Assembly (NCBI RefSeq): GCF_003951285.1
Contig: NZ_RXFQ01000001.1
Coordinates: 62,001 to 126,000 of the forward strand
Reading direction: 5' to 3'
Source: Variovorax beijingensis
GTDB taxonomy: Bacteria; Pseudomonadota; Gammaproteobacteria; Burkholderiales; Burkholderiaceae_C
DNA length: 64,000 nucleotides
Shown: positions 53,539-62,135 of the stretch, in pieces
Numbering within the stretch: position 1 is the stretch's first letter
Layout of the letters: the number at the start of each line of letters is the position of its first letter
The notes under the pieces: generated by a model
Databases searched by the model: none
Told to the model about the DNA's origin: nothing
What the model saw: the letters and a program-made list of their open reading frames with translations, nothing else
Made by a program: the position numbers and the translations under genes

Positions 53539-54581
53539 CCGCACGAGTCCTCGACGACCTTCCCTTTCCCGAGCGCTTCGAGACCGAAGCCGCGCTCGAA
53601 GACTACCTGGCCACCCCATCGCGCGACCTCGTGCGCGACATGGCACGCATCGATGGCGACCTGATGATCCTCGGCGTCGGCGGCAAGATGGGGCCGACGC
53701 TGGCGCGCCTCGCGAAGAACGCCATGCCCGGGCGCCGCGTGATTGCCGTGGCGCGCTTCAGCGAAGCCGGCGTGCGCGAGTCGCTCGAGGCGCACGGCAT
53801 CGAGACCATCGCCTGCGACCTGCTCGACCGCACGGCCATCGCCGCTTTGCCGCCGTGCGCCAACATCGTGTTCATGGCCGGCCGCAAGTTCGGCGCGGAT
53901 GCGGACAACCCGCTCACCTGGGCCATGAACACGCATGTGCCGGCCCTGGTGGCGGAGCACTTTCGCGCATCGCGCATCGTGGCTTTCTCGACCGCTTGCG
54001 TGTACCCCTTCGTATCCGTGGCAAGCCAGGGTGCGAGTGAGGGCGAGCCGCCCAATCCGCCGGGCGAGTACGCCAACTCCTGCGTCGGCCGCGAGCGCAT
54101 GTTCGAATACTTCTCGCAGCAGCACGCGACGCCGGGCCGGCTGTTCCGCCTGAGCTACGCCATCGACCTGCGCTACGGTGTGCTGGCCGACGTGGCGCTC
54201 AAGGTGTGGCGCGGCGAAGCGGTCGACGTGACGATGGGGCACGTCAACGTCATCTGGCAGGGCGATGCGAATTCGCAGGCGCTGCGCTGCCTTGCGGAGG
54301 CGACGGTGCCGACATCGCCGCTCAACGTGAGCGGGCCCGAGACCACGTCGATCCGCTGGCTCACGGAAGAGTTCGCGCGCCGGTTCGGCAAGCCCGCGGC
54401 GATCACCGGTCAGGAAGCACCGACGGCCTGGCTCATGAACACCGGCGAGGCGGAGCGCCTCTTCGGCTATCCGCGCGTGCCGCTCGCCCAGCAGATCCGC
54501 TGGGTCGCCGACTGGATCTCGCGCGAGCAGCGCCAGTACGGCAAGCCGACCAAGTTCGAATCCCGCGACGGAAAGTACTGA
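53535..54581 (+). CDS. NAD-dependent epimerase/dehydratase-like protein, atypical active site
   Basis: 348 residues with an extended-SDR Rossmann fold: GVGGKMG (residues 47-53), strand-4 VFMAGRKFG, STACVYP (about 152-158, the Ser-Thr of extended SDRs). The catalytic pair is abnormal: the expected YxxxK reads Y179-A-N-S-C183, so the Lys is replaced by Cys and an Arg pair follows (VGRER). The NAD loop is intact, so cofactor binding is expected while classical epimerase/dehydratase chemistry is doubtful. Lies between the ABC permease and the GNAT gene in one operon. Substrate unknown. Confidence 0.8.
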   Translation: MTARVLDDLPFPERFETEAALEDYLATPSRDLVRDMARIDGDLMILGVGGKMGPTLARLAKNAMPGRRVIAVARFSEAGVRESLEAHGIETIACDLLDRTAIAALPPCANIVFMAGRKFGADADNPLTWAMNTHVPALVAEHFRASRIVAFSTACVYPFVSVASQGASEGEPPNPPGEYANSCVGRERMFEYFSQQHATPGRLFRLSYAIDLRYGVLADVALKVWRGEAVDVTMGHVNVIWQGDANSQALRCLAEATVPTSPLNVSGPETTSIRWLTEEFARRFGKPAAITGQEAPTAWLMNTGEAERLFGYPRVPLAQQIRWVADWISREQRQYGKPTKFESRDGKY

Positions 54582-54585
54582 CGCC

Positions 54586-55425
54586 GTGACCACGCCCGCT
54601 GTCGAGACGCTCGCGCCGATCACCCCGGCCGTCGCGCCGATGCTCGACGCGCTGGTCGCCGCCAGCGGCTGGAACCAGACCTTGCGCGACTGGCAGCTGT
54701 TCGAGCGGCTCGGCAGCATCCACGTGATCCGCGACGCGCAGGGCACGGTAGTCGCGAGCGGCGCCGTGCTGCCGATGGAGAAGGTGGCCTGGATCAGCAT
54801 GATCCTCGTGATGCCCGCCGCACGCGGGCGGGGGCTGGGCCGCGCAATGTTCGCGCGCTGCCTGCAGCAGGTGAAGGAAGCCGGCCTTACCGCCATGCTC
54901 GACGCCACGCCGCAAGGCGAGCCGCTCTATGCCGGATTCGGCTTCAGCCCGTTGTGGCGGCTCACGCGCTGGCAGCGGGAAGCGGGCACCGAAGCAGCCG
55001 CAGCCCGGCCTGTCGACAAGCCATCCATCGGCGGACTCGCCGCGCTCGATGCGCAGGCCCTTGGCGTCGCCCGCCCGGCGGTGCTCGCCGACCTGCTCGA
55101 ACGCGAAGGCAGCTGCTGCGTGCGCAACGGCCTGGCCTTCGGCCTGGTTCGCACAGGCCGCGCGGCCCACCAGATCGGACCGCTGCTGTCGGCCCACGAA
55201 CAGACCGCCGCGGCGCTGCTGCCGAGCACCGTCGGCAACCTGTCCGGGCGCATCTGCATCGATGTTCCCGACGACCGCCCTGCCATGGCGCAGGCACTGC
55301 GCCGGGCGGGTTTTGCGCCGCAGCGCGGTTTCGCGCGCATGGCGCTGGCCACACGCGGCGACGCGCCACCGCTCCTCGGCCAGCCCGCCTTCATCCATGC
55401 CATCGCCGGGCCCGAATTCGGCTGA
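54586..55425 (+). CDS. GNAT-family N-acetyltransferase
   Basis: 279 residues. A GNAT domain (about 10-125) has motif A LVMPAARGRGLGRAMFARCLQ (acetyl-CoA pyrophosphate loop RGRGLG) and YAGFGFSPLW; the C-terminal half (about 150-270) resembles the second domain of two-domain GNATs (SGRICIDVPDDRPAMAQALRRAGFAPQ). The start is GTG. It may acetylate an amine in the cluster's pathway; no target is identifiable. Confidence 0.78.
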   Translation: MTTPAVETLAPITPAVAPMLDALVAASGWNQTLRDWQLFERLGSIHVIRDAQGTVVASGAVLPMEKVAWISMILVMPAARGRGLGRAMFARCLQQVKEAGLTAMLDATPQGEPLYAGFGFSPLWRLTRWQREAGTEAAAARPVDKPSIGGLAALDAQALGVARPAVLADLLEREGSCCVRNGLAFGLVRTGRAAHQIGPLLSAHEQTAAALLPSTVGNLSGRICIDVPDDRPAMAQALRRAGFAPQRGFARMALATRGDAPPLLGQPAFIHAIAGPEFG

Positions 55426-55436
55426 GGACCATCCAC

Positions 55437-56504
55437 ATGCCATTGAACCGCTCCGACCTGCCCACCGACGTTCTTGCGCTGCTGTCGCAGGGCACGGTGA
55501 TTCCCGCGCACCCGCTCGCACTCGATGCCTCGCGCCAATTCGACCGCCGGCGCCAGCGCGCGCTGACGCGCTACTACGTGGACGCCGGCGCCGGCGGCCT
55601 GGCGGTGGGCGTGCACACCACGCAGTTCAGCATTCGCGAGTGCGGCCTTTACGCAACCGTGCTCGAAGCCGCAATGCAGGACCGCCTCGCATGGAGCGAC
55701 CGGCCGATGGCGATGATCGCCGGACTCTGCGGCCCCACCGCACAGGCGCGCGGCGAGGCACGCACGGCCGCCTCGCTCGGCTACCACGCAGGGCTCTTGA
55801 GCCTGGCCGCGCTGGCGGGCTCGTCGGAAGGCGCGCTCATCGCGCATTGCGAAGCGGTGTCGGAGGAGATTCCGCTGATCGGCTTCTACCTGCAGACCGT
55901 GGTCGGCGGCCCGGTCCTGTCGAGCGATTTCTGGCGCCGCTTCGCGCTGATTCCGAACGCGCTGGCCATCAAGGTGGCGCCGTTCAACCGCTACCGCACG
56001 ATCGACGTGGTGCGTGGCCTGGTGGACGCACGCGCCGAGGAACGCGTGTTTCTCTACACCGGCAACGACGACCACATCGTGCTCGATCTCGCGCTGCCCT
56101 TCGCTGCGATGCGCGAGGGCGCGCCGGTCCAGGTGCGCTTTCGCGGTGGTCTGCTCGGCCACTGGTCGGTCTGGACGTCGAGTGCCGTGAAGCAGCTCGC
56201 GGCCATCAAGGCCGAACTCGCGGCAAATGGCGGCGTCCTGAGCCCGGGCCTGCTCGCGCTCGATTCGCGCGTGACCGACTGCAATGCCGCCTTCTTCGAC
56301 GTGGCGAACAATTTCCACGGCTGCATCGCGGGCTGCCATGAAGTGCTGCGCCGCCAGGGCCTGCTCGAAGGCATCTGGTGCCTCGACCCGGCCGAGGGCC
56401 TCGGGCCCGGACAGGCCGAGGAAATCGAGCGCGTCTACCGCCAGCACGGCGACCTGGGCGACGACGCGTTCGTGCGCGGCAACCTCTCGCGGTGGCTGGC
56501 ATGA
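55437..56504 (+). CDS. dihydrodipicolinate synthase (DapA)-like aldolase/lyase
   Basis: 355 residues, TIM-barrel of the DHDPS/N-acetylneuraminate lyase superfamily. The Schiff-base Lys is visible in LAIKVAPFNRY (about residue 180); the GGLAVGVHTTQFS loop corresponds to the substrate-carboxylate GTT region, and GFYLQTVVGG occupies the place of the catalytic Tyr strand. It is longer than DapA (about 290) and ends with an extra helical segment. Expected to split or join a 2-keto acid. Its stop overlaps the ATPase start. Confidence 0.82.
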   Translation: MPLNRSDLPTDVLALLSQGTVIPAHPLALDASRQFDRRRQRALTRYYVDAGAGGLAVGVHTTQFSIRECGLYATVLEAAMQDRLAWSDRPMAMIAGLCGPTAQARGEARTAASLGYHAGLLSLAALAGSSEGALIAHCEAVSEEIPLIGFYLQTVVGGPVLSSDFWRRFALIPNALAIKVAPFNRYRTIDVVRGLVDARAEERVFLYTGNDDHIVLDLALPFAAMREGAPVQVRFRGGLLGHWSVWTSSAVKQLAAIKAELAANGGVLSPGLLALDSRVTDCNAAFFDVANNFHGCIAGCHEVLRRQGLLEGIWCLDPAEGLGPGQAEEIERVYRQHGDLGDDAFVRGNLSRWLA

Positions 56505-57292
56505 GCGTTGTGCTGCAAACCCGCAAAGAGGCGCCGCTGATCCGCATGCGGCAGCTGCGCAAGGTCTACCGCAAGCGCAACGAGGAATTCCTGGCCGTTT
56601 CCGACGTCACGATGGACGTGCACGACGGCGATCTCGTCTCACTGGTCGGCCCCTCGGGCTGCGGCAAGTCGACACTGCTCAAGATCCTGTCGGGGCTGCA
56701 CGGCCATGACGGCGGCACGCTCGAGATCGGCGGGCCCGCTGGCCGCGGATTCAATGCGGGCCGGGACGTGGGCATGGTGTTCCAGCAGCCGCTGCTGCTC
56801 AAGTGGCGCACCATCCTCGACAACGTGCTGCTGCCCGCCGACATCCTGGGGCTGGAGCGCCGCGCCGCCACCAAGCGCGCGCACGAGCTGCTGGAGATGG
56901 TCGGCCTGACCGGCTTTGCCGACAAGTTGCCCTATGAACTCTCGGGCGGCATGCAGCAGCGCGCCGCCATTGCGCGCGCGCTGATCCACGATCCCCGGCT
57001 GGTGCTGATGGACGAACCCTTCGGCGCGCTCGACGCCTTGACGCGCGAAAAGATGAACCTCGAAATGCTGCGCATCTGGGAACAGAGCCGCAAGACCTTC
57101 ATCGTGGTCACGCACAGCATCCAGGAAGCGGTATTCCTGGGCTCGCACTGCGCGGTGCTGACCGCCGGCCCCGCGCGCATGGCCGACTTCTTCCGCATCG
57201 ACCTGCCGGAGCCGCGCAAGCTGCACGTCAAGACGAGTCCCGAGTTCGGCGAGTACGTGCGCAGGATCTACGACCTGCTCGGCGTGGAGTAG
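56501..57292 (+). CDS. ABC transporter ATP-binding protein
   Basis: 263 residues. Walker A GPSGCGKST, Q-loop VFQQPLLLKW, signature LSGGMQQRAAIARAL, Walker B LVLMDEPFGALD and H-loop VTHS are all intact. Subfamily of SsuB/TauB/ThiZ-like importers, matching the permease and receptor of this cluster. Last gene of the TetR-controlled operon; it faces the cox-type operon convergently across 14 bp. Confidence 0.92.
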   Translation: MSVVLQTRKEAPLIRMRQLRKVYRKRNEEFLAVSDVTMDVHDGDLVSLVGPSGCGKSTLLKILSGLHGHDGGTLEIGGPAGRGFNAGRDVGMVFQQPLLLKWRTILDNVLLPADILGLERRAATKRAHELLEMVGLTGFADKLPYELSGGMQQRAAIARALIHDPRLVLMDEPFGALDALTREKMNLEMLRIWEQSRKTFIVVTHSIQEAVFLGSHCAVLTAGPARMADFFRIDLPEPRKLHVKTSPEFGEYVRRIYDLLGVE

Positions 57293-57306
57293 CCCGGCGC
57301 CAGCGA

Positions 57307-58329
57307 TCAGCTCATCGCCAGTTGCTGCATCCCCTTGGCGCGCGCCACTTCCATTTCCCGCGGCAGCGTCACCGCGTTCTTCACCGCCAGGATCTCGGCC
57401 ATCACGCTCACGGCGATCTCGGGCGGCGTCTTGCTGCCGATGTAGATGCCGATGGGGCCGCGCAGCCGCACGAGCGATTCCTCTGTCTGGCCGAAGTGCT
57501 CGATCATGCGGCCGCGCCGCGCATCGGCATTGCGGCGCGAGCCGATCGCGCCCACGTAGAAGGCCTCGCTCTGCAGTGCTTCTAGCAGCGCGAGGTCGTC
57601 GAGCTTGGGGTCGTGCGTGAGCGCGACCACGCAGCTGCGGCGGTCGGGCTTGAAGGCTAGCACCGCATCGTCGGGCATCTCGGTCGTGATCTCCACGCCG
57701 GACAGCGTCCATGCAGTGCGGTACTCGGCGCGCGGATCGCACAGCGTCACGGCAAAGCCGGCGAACTTGGCCATGGTCGCGAGGTATTCGGCCAGCTGGC
57801 CGGCGCCGATCAGCAGCATGCGGTATTCGGGGCCGAAGGTGTTGGTGAGCTCGGTGTCGCTCACCTTGAGCGCGTCGGGCGCGGTGGCTTCGGCGAGCCG
57901 CACGGCGCCGGTCGCGAGCGTGACGGTGCGCTGCATGAGCCTGCCTTGCTCCAGTTGGGCCACGAGCGTGTCGAGCGAGGCCGCGGCGGGGTCGTATTCG
58001 AGCAGCAGCTCCAGCGTGCCGCCGCAGGGCAGCCCGAAGCGGTGCGCCTCGTCGGCCGTGATGCCGTACTTCACGAGCACGGGCGGCGCGCCAACGGGCA
58101 CCTCTTCGCCGTTGCCGTGCGCATGGCTGTAGCGCGCGATCAGGTCGTCCTCGATGCAGCCGCCGGAGACCGAGCCCACCACCGCGCCATCGTCGGCCAG
58201 CGCCATGATCGAGCCGACCGGCCGCGGCGAGGAGCCCCAGGTGCGCACCACGGTCGTGAGCAGCGCGCGCTTGCCGGCCCGCCGCCAGTCGCGCAGCGTA
58301 CGCAGCACCATGACATCGAGATTTTCCAT
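57307..58329 (-). CDS. XdhC/CoxF-family molybdenum-cofactor maturation protein
   Basis: 340 residues in the XdhC pattern: N-terminal XdhC_CoxI domain (WGSSPRPVGSIMALADDGAVVGSVSGGCIEDDL, about 30-65), middle linker, and a Rossmann-like C-domain (LLIGAGQLAEYLATMAKFAGF about 170, VGAIGSRRNADARRGRM). These proteins bind and sulfurate Mo cofactor and insert it into xanthine-dehydrogenase-family enzymes. Last gene of the reverse operon; 14 bp after coxG. Confidence 0.9.
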   Translation of the reverse strand: MENLDVMVLRTLRDWRRAGKRALLTTVVRTWGSSPRPVGSIMALADDGAVVGSVSGGCIEDDLIARYSHAHGNGEEVPVGAPPVLVKYGITADEAHRFGLPCGGTLELLLEYDPAAASLDTLVAQLEQGRLMQRTVTLATGAVRLAEATAPDALKVSDTELTNTFGPEYRMLLIGAGQLAEYLATMAKFAGFAVTLCDPRAEYRTAWTLSGVEITTEMPDDAVLAFKPDRRSCVVALTHDPKLDDLALLEALQSEAFYVGAIGSRRNADARRGRMIEHFGQTEESLVRLRGPIGIYIGSKTPPEIAVSVMAEILAVKNAVTLPREMEVARAKGMQQLAMS

Positions 58330-58343
58330 CGCGTGATCCGTTC

Positions 58344-58961
58344 CTAGCTGCTGGCGTCGCCCGGTGCGGCGGACGCGTCCTTGTCGTCCTTCTTGCCGAG
58401 GCCGATCTTCTTCATGAGGCCGGACATCATGCCGGCCTTTTCTGCGGGCGCCTCGGCCGCTTCCTCAGCCGCGGCGGCAGGCGGAGGGCCGTAGCGGCTC
58501 TGCATCTCGGCCTCGAAGCGCTTGAAGAAGTCGTCGGCGGTCGACTTGGCGGCGCCATCGATGAGGCGCTGGCCCAATTGCGCGATCTTGCCGCCGACCT
58601 GCGCCTGCACGGTGTAGTCGAGCTCGCAGCCGGCCGCTGCCGGTGCGGCTTCGGCGGCGGCGTCCAGCGGCCGCAGCGTCACGCTGGACGAGCCCTTGGC
58701 AAAGCCCGCCACGCCGCCCTGCCCCTCGAAGCTGAGCTTGTAGCCATCGGGCGCCACGATATCCGACAGCGCGACCTTGCCGCTGAACTTGGCCGACACC
58801 GGGCCGATCTTGACCGCAAGCGCCACGCTGTACTGGTTGTCGCCCGTGAGTTCGAACTTGTCGCAGCCGGGAATGCACTTCTTGAGCGTCTCGGGATCGT
58901 TGAGCGCATCCCAGGCCTGTTGTTGGGTGACGCCGAGGCGGCGGTTGCCGAGCATTTCCAT
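58344..58961 (-). CDS. coxG: CoxG-like (SRPBCC) protein
   Basis: 205 residues. The SRPBCC lipid/cofactor-binding fold opens with MEMLGNRRLGVTQQQAWDALNDPETLKKCIPGCD, the CoxG signature, and continues GPVSAKFSGKVALSDI and VGGKIAQLGQRLIDGAAK. A C-terminal tail (MSGLMKKIGLGKK) is amphipathic and could touch the membrane; in Oligotropha CoxG anchors CO dehydrogenase to the membrane. Start chosen at the conserved N-terminus; the upstream frame runs into repeat copy C. Confidence 0.88.
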   Translation of the reverse strand: MEMLGNRRLGVTQQQAWDALNDPETLKKCIPGCDKFELTGDNQYSVALAVKIGPVSAKFSGKVALSDIVAPDGYKLSFEGQGGVAGFAKGSSSVTLRPLDAAAEAAPAAAGCELDYTVQAQVGGKIAQLGQRLIDGAAKSTADDFFKRFEAEMQSRYGPPPAAAAEEAAEAPAEKAGMMSGLMKKIGLGKKDDKDASAAPGDASS

Positions 58962-59018
58962 GGTGGTTTCCTTGTTATCCAACGAGTGTCGAAGCAGCAC
59001 CGTGATCGTCTCGGCCGG

Positions 59019-59109
59019 AAACACCGTGGAACCGGCTTTGCCGGGCCAACGGTGTTGCCCCCTGCAAGGGGGTTGGCGAAGCGACACGAAGTGCGCGAAG
59101 ACTGGGGGT
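59019..59109 (-). repeat. dispersed ~90-bp repeat, copy C
   Basis: Reads, on the reverse strand, CCCCCAGTCTTCGCGCACTT to CCGGTTCCACGGTGTT and is almost identical to copy A 47 kb away. It fills the gap between coxE and coxG within the operon. Confidence 0.75.
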
Positions 59110-59114
59110 GTACG

Positions 59115-60323
59115 TCATTTTTTCATCAGGGCGGCGAGGCTGCTTGCCAGCTGTTCGAGGGCACTGAGATTGTGGACCGCCAGCATCGCATCCGCATGCC
59201 GGTGCAGCACGCCGGCCCCACGCGCCAAAGGGGCGTAGCCCTCGAAGCGCAGCAGCGGGTTGAGCCACAGCAGGCGGCGCGAGTGGCGCTTGAGCCAGAG
59301 CAGCTCGCTTTCGAGCAGCGCCGGCTCGCCGGTGTCGAGCCCGTCGCTGATCACCAGCACCAGCGTGCGGCGGCCGGTCAGGCGGCGGGCATGCGCGCGG
59401 CGAAGCTCGGCCAGCGAACTGCCGAACCGCGTGCCGCCCGCGAAATCGTCGATGGCCAGACCGGCGGCCGCCAGCATGGCATCGGTGTCGGCCAGCCGGA
59501 AGGCCGGCGTGAGATCGGTCAGGCGGGTGCCGAAGGCGAACACGTCGCGCCGCCCCGCCCGCCGCGTCGCCGCGTGCAGAAAGGCCAGCAGCAGCCGCGC
59601 ATAGCGTTCCATCGAGCCCGACACGTCGACCAGCACCAGCAGCGGCAACGGCTGCTCGCGCCGGGCCAGCCGCGGCAGGCGCAGCAATTCGCCGCCGGTG
59701 CGCGCCGCCTCGTGCAGCACGCCGGGCCAATGCATGCGCGCATGCTGGCGGCCGGCGTCGTTGGCCGCGCGCAGCCGGCGCGAAGGCACGGCGGGAATGG
59801 GCAGGCTGATGTCGCGCGCGAGCCGTTCCACCAGTTGGTACTCGGACGCGCCAAGCGCATTGAAGTCGGCATGCTGCAGGCGCTGGCGGTCGCTCGATGT
59901 CATGGCGGCATCGAACTCGATCTCCTTGTCGGGCTTGGCAATCGCGGCGGGCCGGGCGGGATCGCGCGGCGCAGCGAGGGCCTCGCGCACGCGCGGGCGC
60001 CGCTTGGAGGGCTCGGCCTTGCCCTCGGCGCTCGGCAGCATCTGGGCGAGCAGCTTGTTGGCGAGTTCGGGGTCGCGGAACCAGGCGTCGAAGAGTTCGC
60101 GGAACACCATGCGGTCCTGCTCGCGGCTGACCATGACGGCTTCCATCGCGGCGCCCAGGTCGAGCTTGTTCTCCACGCCCACCAGCGTCGCCGCCTCGGC
60201 GGCCAGTGCAATGCGCATCGCATCGGTGCGAACGCCGGCGCGGCGCAGGGCGCGGCCGAAGGCCGTGATGTTGCCGGCCAGCTTGCCGCTGCGTACGTCG
60301 CCGAGTTGCTGGATGCCGGCCAT
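59115..60323 (-). CDS. coxE: CoxE-like von Willebrand factor A protein
   Basis: 402 residues. An Arg-rich N-terminal region (about 1-180) precedes a VWA domain (about 225-390) with the MIDAS motif LVDVSGSM (DxSxS), a TRLTDLTPAF strand and ISDGLDTGE. Pairs with the CoxD AAA+ ATPase as a MoxR-VWA chaperone that assembles the Cu/Mo or Mo active site of CO dehydrogenase-type enzymes. 26 bp separate it from coxD. Confidence 0.88.
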   Translation of the reverse strand: MAGIQQLGDVRSGKLAGNITAFGRALRRAGVRTDAMRIALAAEAATLVGVENKLDLGAAMEAVMVSREQDRMVFRELFDAWFRDPELANKLLAQMLPSAEGKAEPSKRRPRVREALAAPRDPARPAAIAKPDKEIEFDAAMTSSDRQRLQHADFNALGASEYQLVERLARDISLPIPAVPSRRLRAANDAGRQHARMHWPGVLHEAARTGGELLRLPRLARREQPLPLLVLVDVSGSMERYARLLLAFLHAATRRAGRRDVFAFGTRLTDLTPAFRLADTDAMLAAAGLAIDDFAGGTRFGSSLAELRRAHARRLTGRRTLVLVISDGLDTGEPALLESELLWLKRHSRRLLWLNPLLRFEGYAPLARGAGVLHRHADAMLAVHNLSALEQLASSLAALMKK

Positions 60324-60349
60324 GCGGGCGCCTCGACCTTCGGCCGCGC

Positions 60350-61252
60350 TCAGGGCGCGACCGGCTCCTCGGGTTTCAGCAGATCGGATGCCAGCTCGCG
60401 CGTGAGCGCCGCCACGTCGTCGCGCTGCTTGAACAGGATGCCCGCAGTGTCGACCACCACTTCGGGGTCGAGTTCGACCGTGTCGAGCGCGATCAATGCC
60501 CTCGCCCACTCCACGCTTTCGGCGATGCCGGGCGCGCGCTGGAAGGCGTTGACGAAGGGCGCGTCGCGCAGCCGCGCAACGAAGGCGGCCACCTGGGCCG
60601 AGAGCTTCTCGCCGGCCTGCGGCACCTGGGCCCGCACGATGGCCAGCTCGCGTTCGCGCTCCGGATAGTCGAGCCAGTGATAAAGGCAGCGCCGCTTGAC
60701 CGCGTCGTTCAGCTCGCGCGTGCGGTTGCTCGTGAGGATCGTGACCGGCGGCACCACGGCGCGCACGGTGCCGAGCTCGGGAATGCTGACCTGGTACTCG
60801 CCCAGGTATTCGAGCAGGAAGGCCTCGAAGGGCTCGTCGGCGCGATCCACTTCGTCGATCAGCAGCACGGCGCCCGGCGCAGGTGTCTGCAGGGCCTGCA
60901 GCAGCGGGCGGCGGATCAGGTAGTGCGGCTGGTAGACCTCGGCTTCGACGTCGCGCGCCGCGCCGGTGGCCTCGGCCGCGCGCATGTGCAGCAGTTGCGC
61001 CGCGTAGTTCCATTCGTAGAGCGCCTCGCGCTGCTCCAGCCCGTCGTAGCACTGCAGGCGCAGCAGCTCGCGGTTCAGCGCGGTCGACAGCGCCTTGGCC
61101 AGTTCGGTCTTGCCGACACCGGGCTCGCCCTCGAGCAGCAGCGGACGCTGCAGCCTGAGCGCGAGGAACACGGCCGTGGCCAGGCGCCGGTCGGCAAAGT
61201 AGCCGGCCTGCATCAAGCCTTCGGAAAGGGAGTCGATGGTCGGGAAGATCAT
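60350..61252 (-). CDS. coxD: CoxD-like MoxR AAA+ ATPase
   Basis: 300 residues. Walker A LEGEPGVGKTELA (about 40-52), Walker B LLIDEVDRADEPFEAFLLEYL (about 130), sensor 1 LTSNRTRELNDAVKRRCLYHWLDYP. The MoxR/CoxD subgroup remodels metallo-enzymes; it normally operates with the CoxE VWA protein. Upstream frame to 61363 lacks conservation, so the ATG at MIFPTIDSLSE is used. Confidence 0.9.
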   Translation of the reverse strand: MIFPTIDSLSEGLMQAGYFADRRLATAVFLALRLQRPLLLEGEPGVGKTELAKALSTALNRELLRLQCYDGLEQREALYEWNYAAQLLHMRAAEATGAARDVEAEVYQPHYLIRRPLLQALQTPAPGAVLLIDEVDRADEPFEAFLLEYLGEYQVSIPELGTVRAVVPPVTILTSNRTRELNDAVKRRCLYHWLDYPERERELAIVRAQVPQAGEKLSAQVAAFVARLRDAPFVNAFQRAPGIAESVEWARALIALDTVELDPEVVVDTAGILFKQRDDVAALTRELASDLLKPEEPVAP

Positions 61253-61322
61253 GGCGAAGCGTAGCGGAAGACGCGGGGGTGTCGCGCCTTCCGGCCTGCA
61301 AGCGGTGGCGGCGCTGTCTGGT

Positions 61323-62114
61323 TCAGCCCAGCGCCCTGGTGACGGCGCGCTGCGTGAGCACACTGATCAGGTTGGCACGGTAGGCCGCCGAGGCATGCAG
61401 GTCGCTGTTGAGTTCGCTCGCGTCGATCTTCACGGCCGCGGCAGCGGCCGCGGTGAAGCTCTTGTTGAGCGCGTCTTCAAGCCCCGCGTGGCGGAACACG
61501 CCGTTGCCCGCGCCGGTGATGGCCACGCGCACGCCGCCGTCGAACCGCGCCAGGAACACGCCGACGAGCGGAAAGTTCGATGCCTTCTGGCGCAGCTTCT
61601 CGTACACGGCGCGCTTCGGGATCGGAAAGCGGATGGCGGTGATCAGCTCGTCTTCTTCGAGTGCCGTGGTGAAGAGGCCAAGGAAGAAATCGTCCGCCGC
61701 GATCTCTCGCTTCGAGGTGATGACCGTCGCACCGGAGCCCAGCACCGCGCTGGGATAGCACGCGGCAGGGTCGTTGTTGGCCACCGAGCCCCCGATGGTG
61801 CCCATCGCGCGCACCTGCCGGTCGCCGATGCGCCCGGCCAGGTCGGCCAGCGCGGGGAAGGCCGCTTTCACGTCGGCGTTGTTGGCCACGTCCAGGTGGC
61901 GGGACATCGCGCCGATGGTGATCGTGCCGGCGTCCTTCCTGATGCCGGTGAGCTCCTTGATGCCGCCCAGGTCCACGAGCTGCTCGGGCGCCGACAGCCT
62001 GAGCTTCATGGAGGCGAGCAGCGTCTGGCCGCCGGCCAGCGGCTTGGCGCCCGCGGCAACGAGCTTGGCCGCATCGGCCACGGTGGCCGGCCGTTCGAGT
62101 GTGAAGGCATACAT
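61323..62114 (-). CDS. coxM: FAD-binding medium subunit (CoxM/XdhB-like)
   Basis: 263 residues. FAD-binding PCMH fold: PLAGGQTLLASMKLRLSAPEQLVDLGGI (about 30-60), GTIGGSVANNDPAACYPSAVLGSGA (about 105-130, pyrophosphate contact and family AxxDP), then the CO-dehydrogenase C-domain. It carries electrons from the iron-sulfur subunit to acceptor. The gene starts 21 bp after the large-subunit stop. Confidence 0.92.
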   Translation of the reverse strand: MYAFTLERPATVADAAKLVAAGAKPLAGGQTLLASMKLRLSAPEQLVDLGGIKELTGIRKDAGTITIGAMSRHLDVANNADVKAAFPALADLAGRIGDRQVRAMGTIGGSVANNDPAACYPSAVLGSGATVITSKREIAADDFFLGLFTTALEEDELITAIRFPIPKRAVYEKLRQKASNFPLVGVFLARFDGGVRVAITGAGNGVFRHAGLEDALNKSFTAAAAAAVKIDASELNSDLHASAAYRANLISVLTQRAVTRALG

Positions 62115-62135
62115 GGTGTGGGTTCCTTCGTTGTT

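Noticed and set aside
58578..60668. Long forward open frame opposite coxE/coxG
   Set aside because: Arg/Ala-rich shadow of clearly recognised reverse-strand genes.
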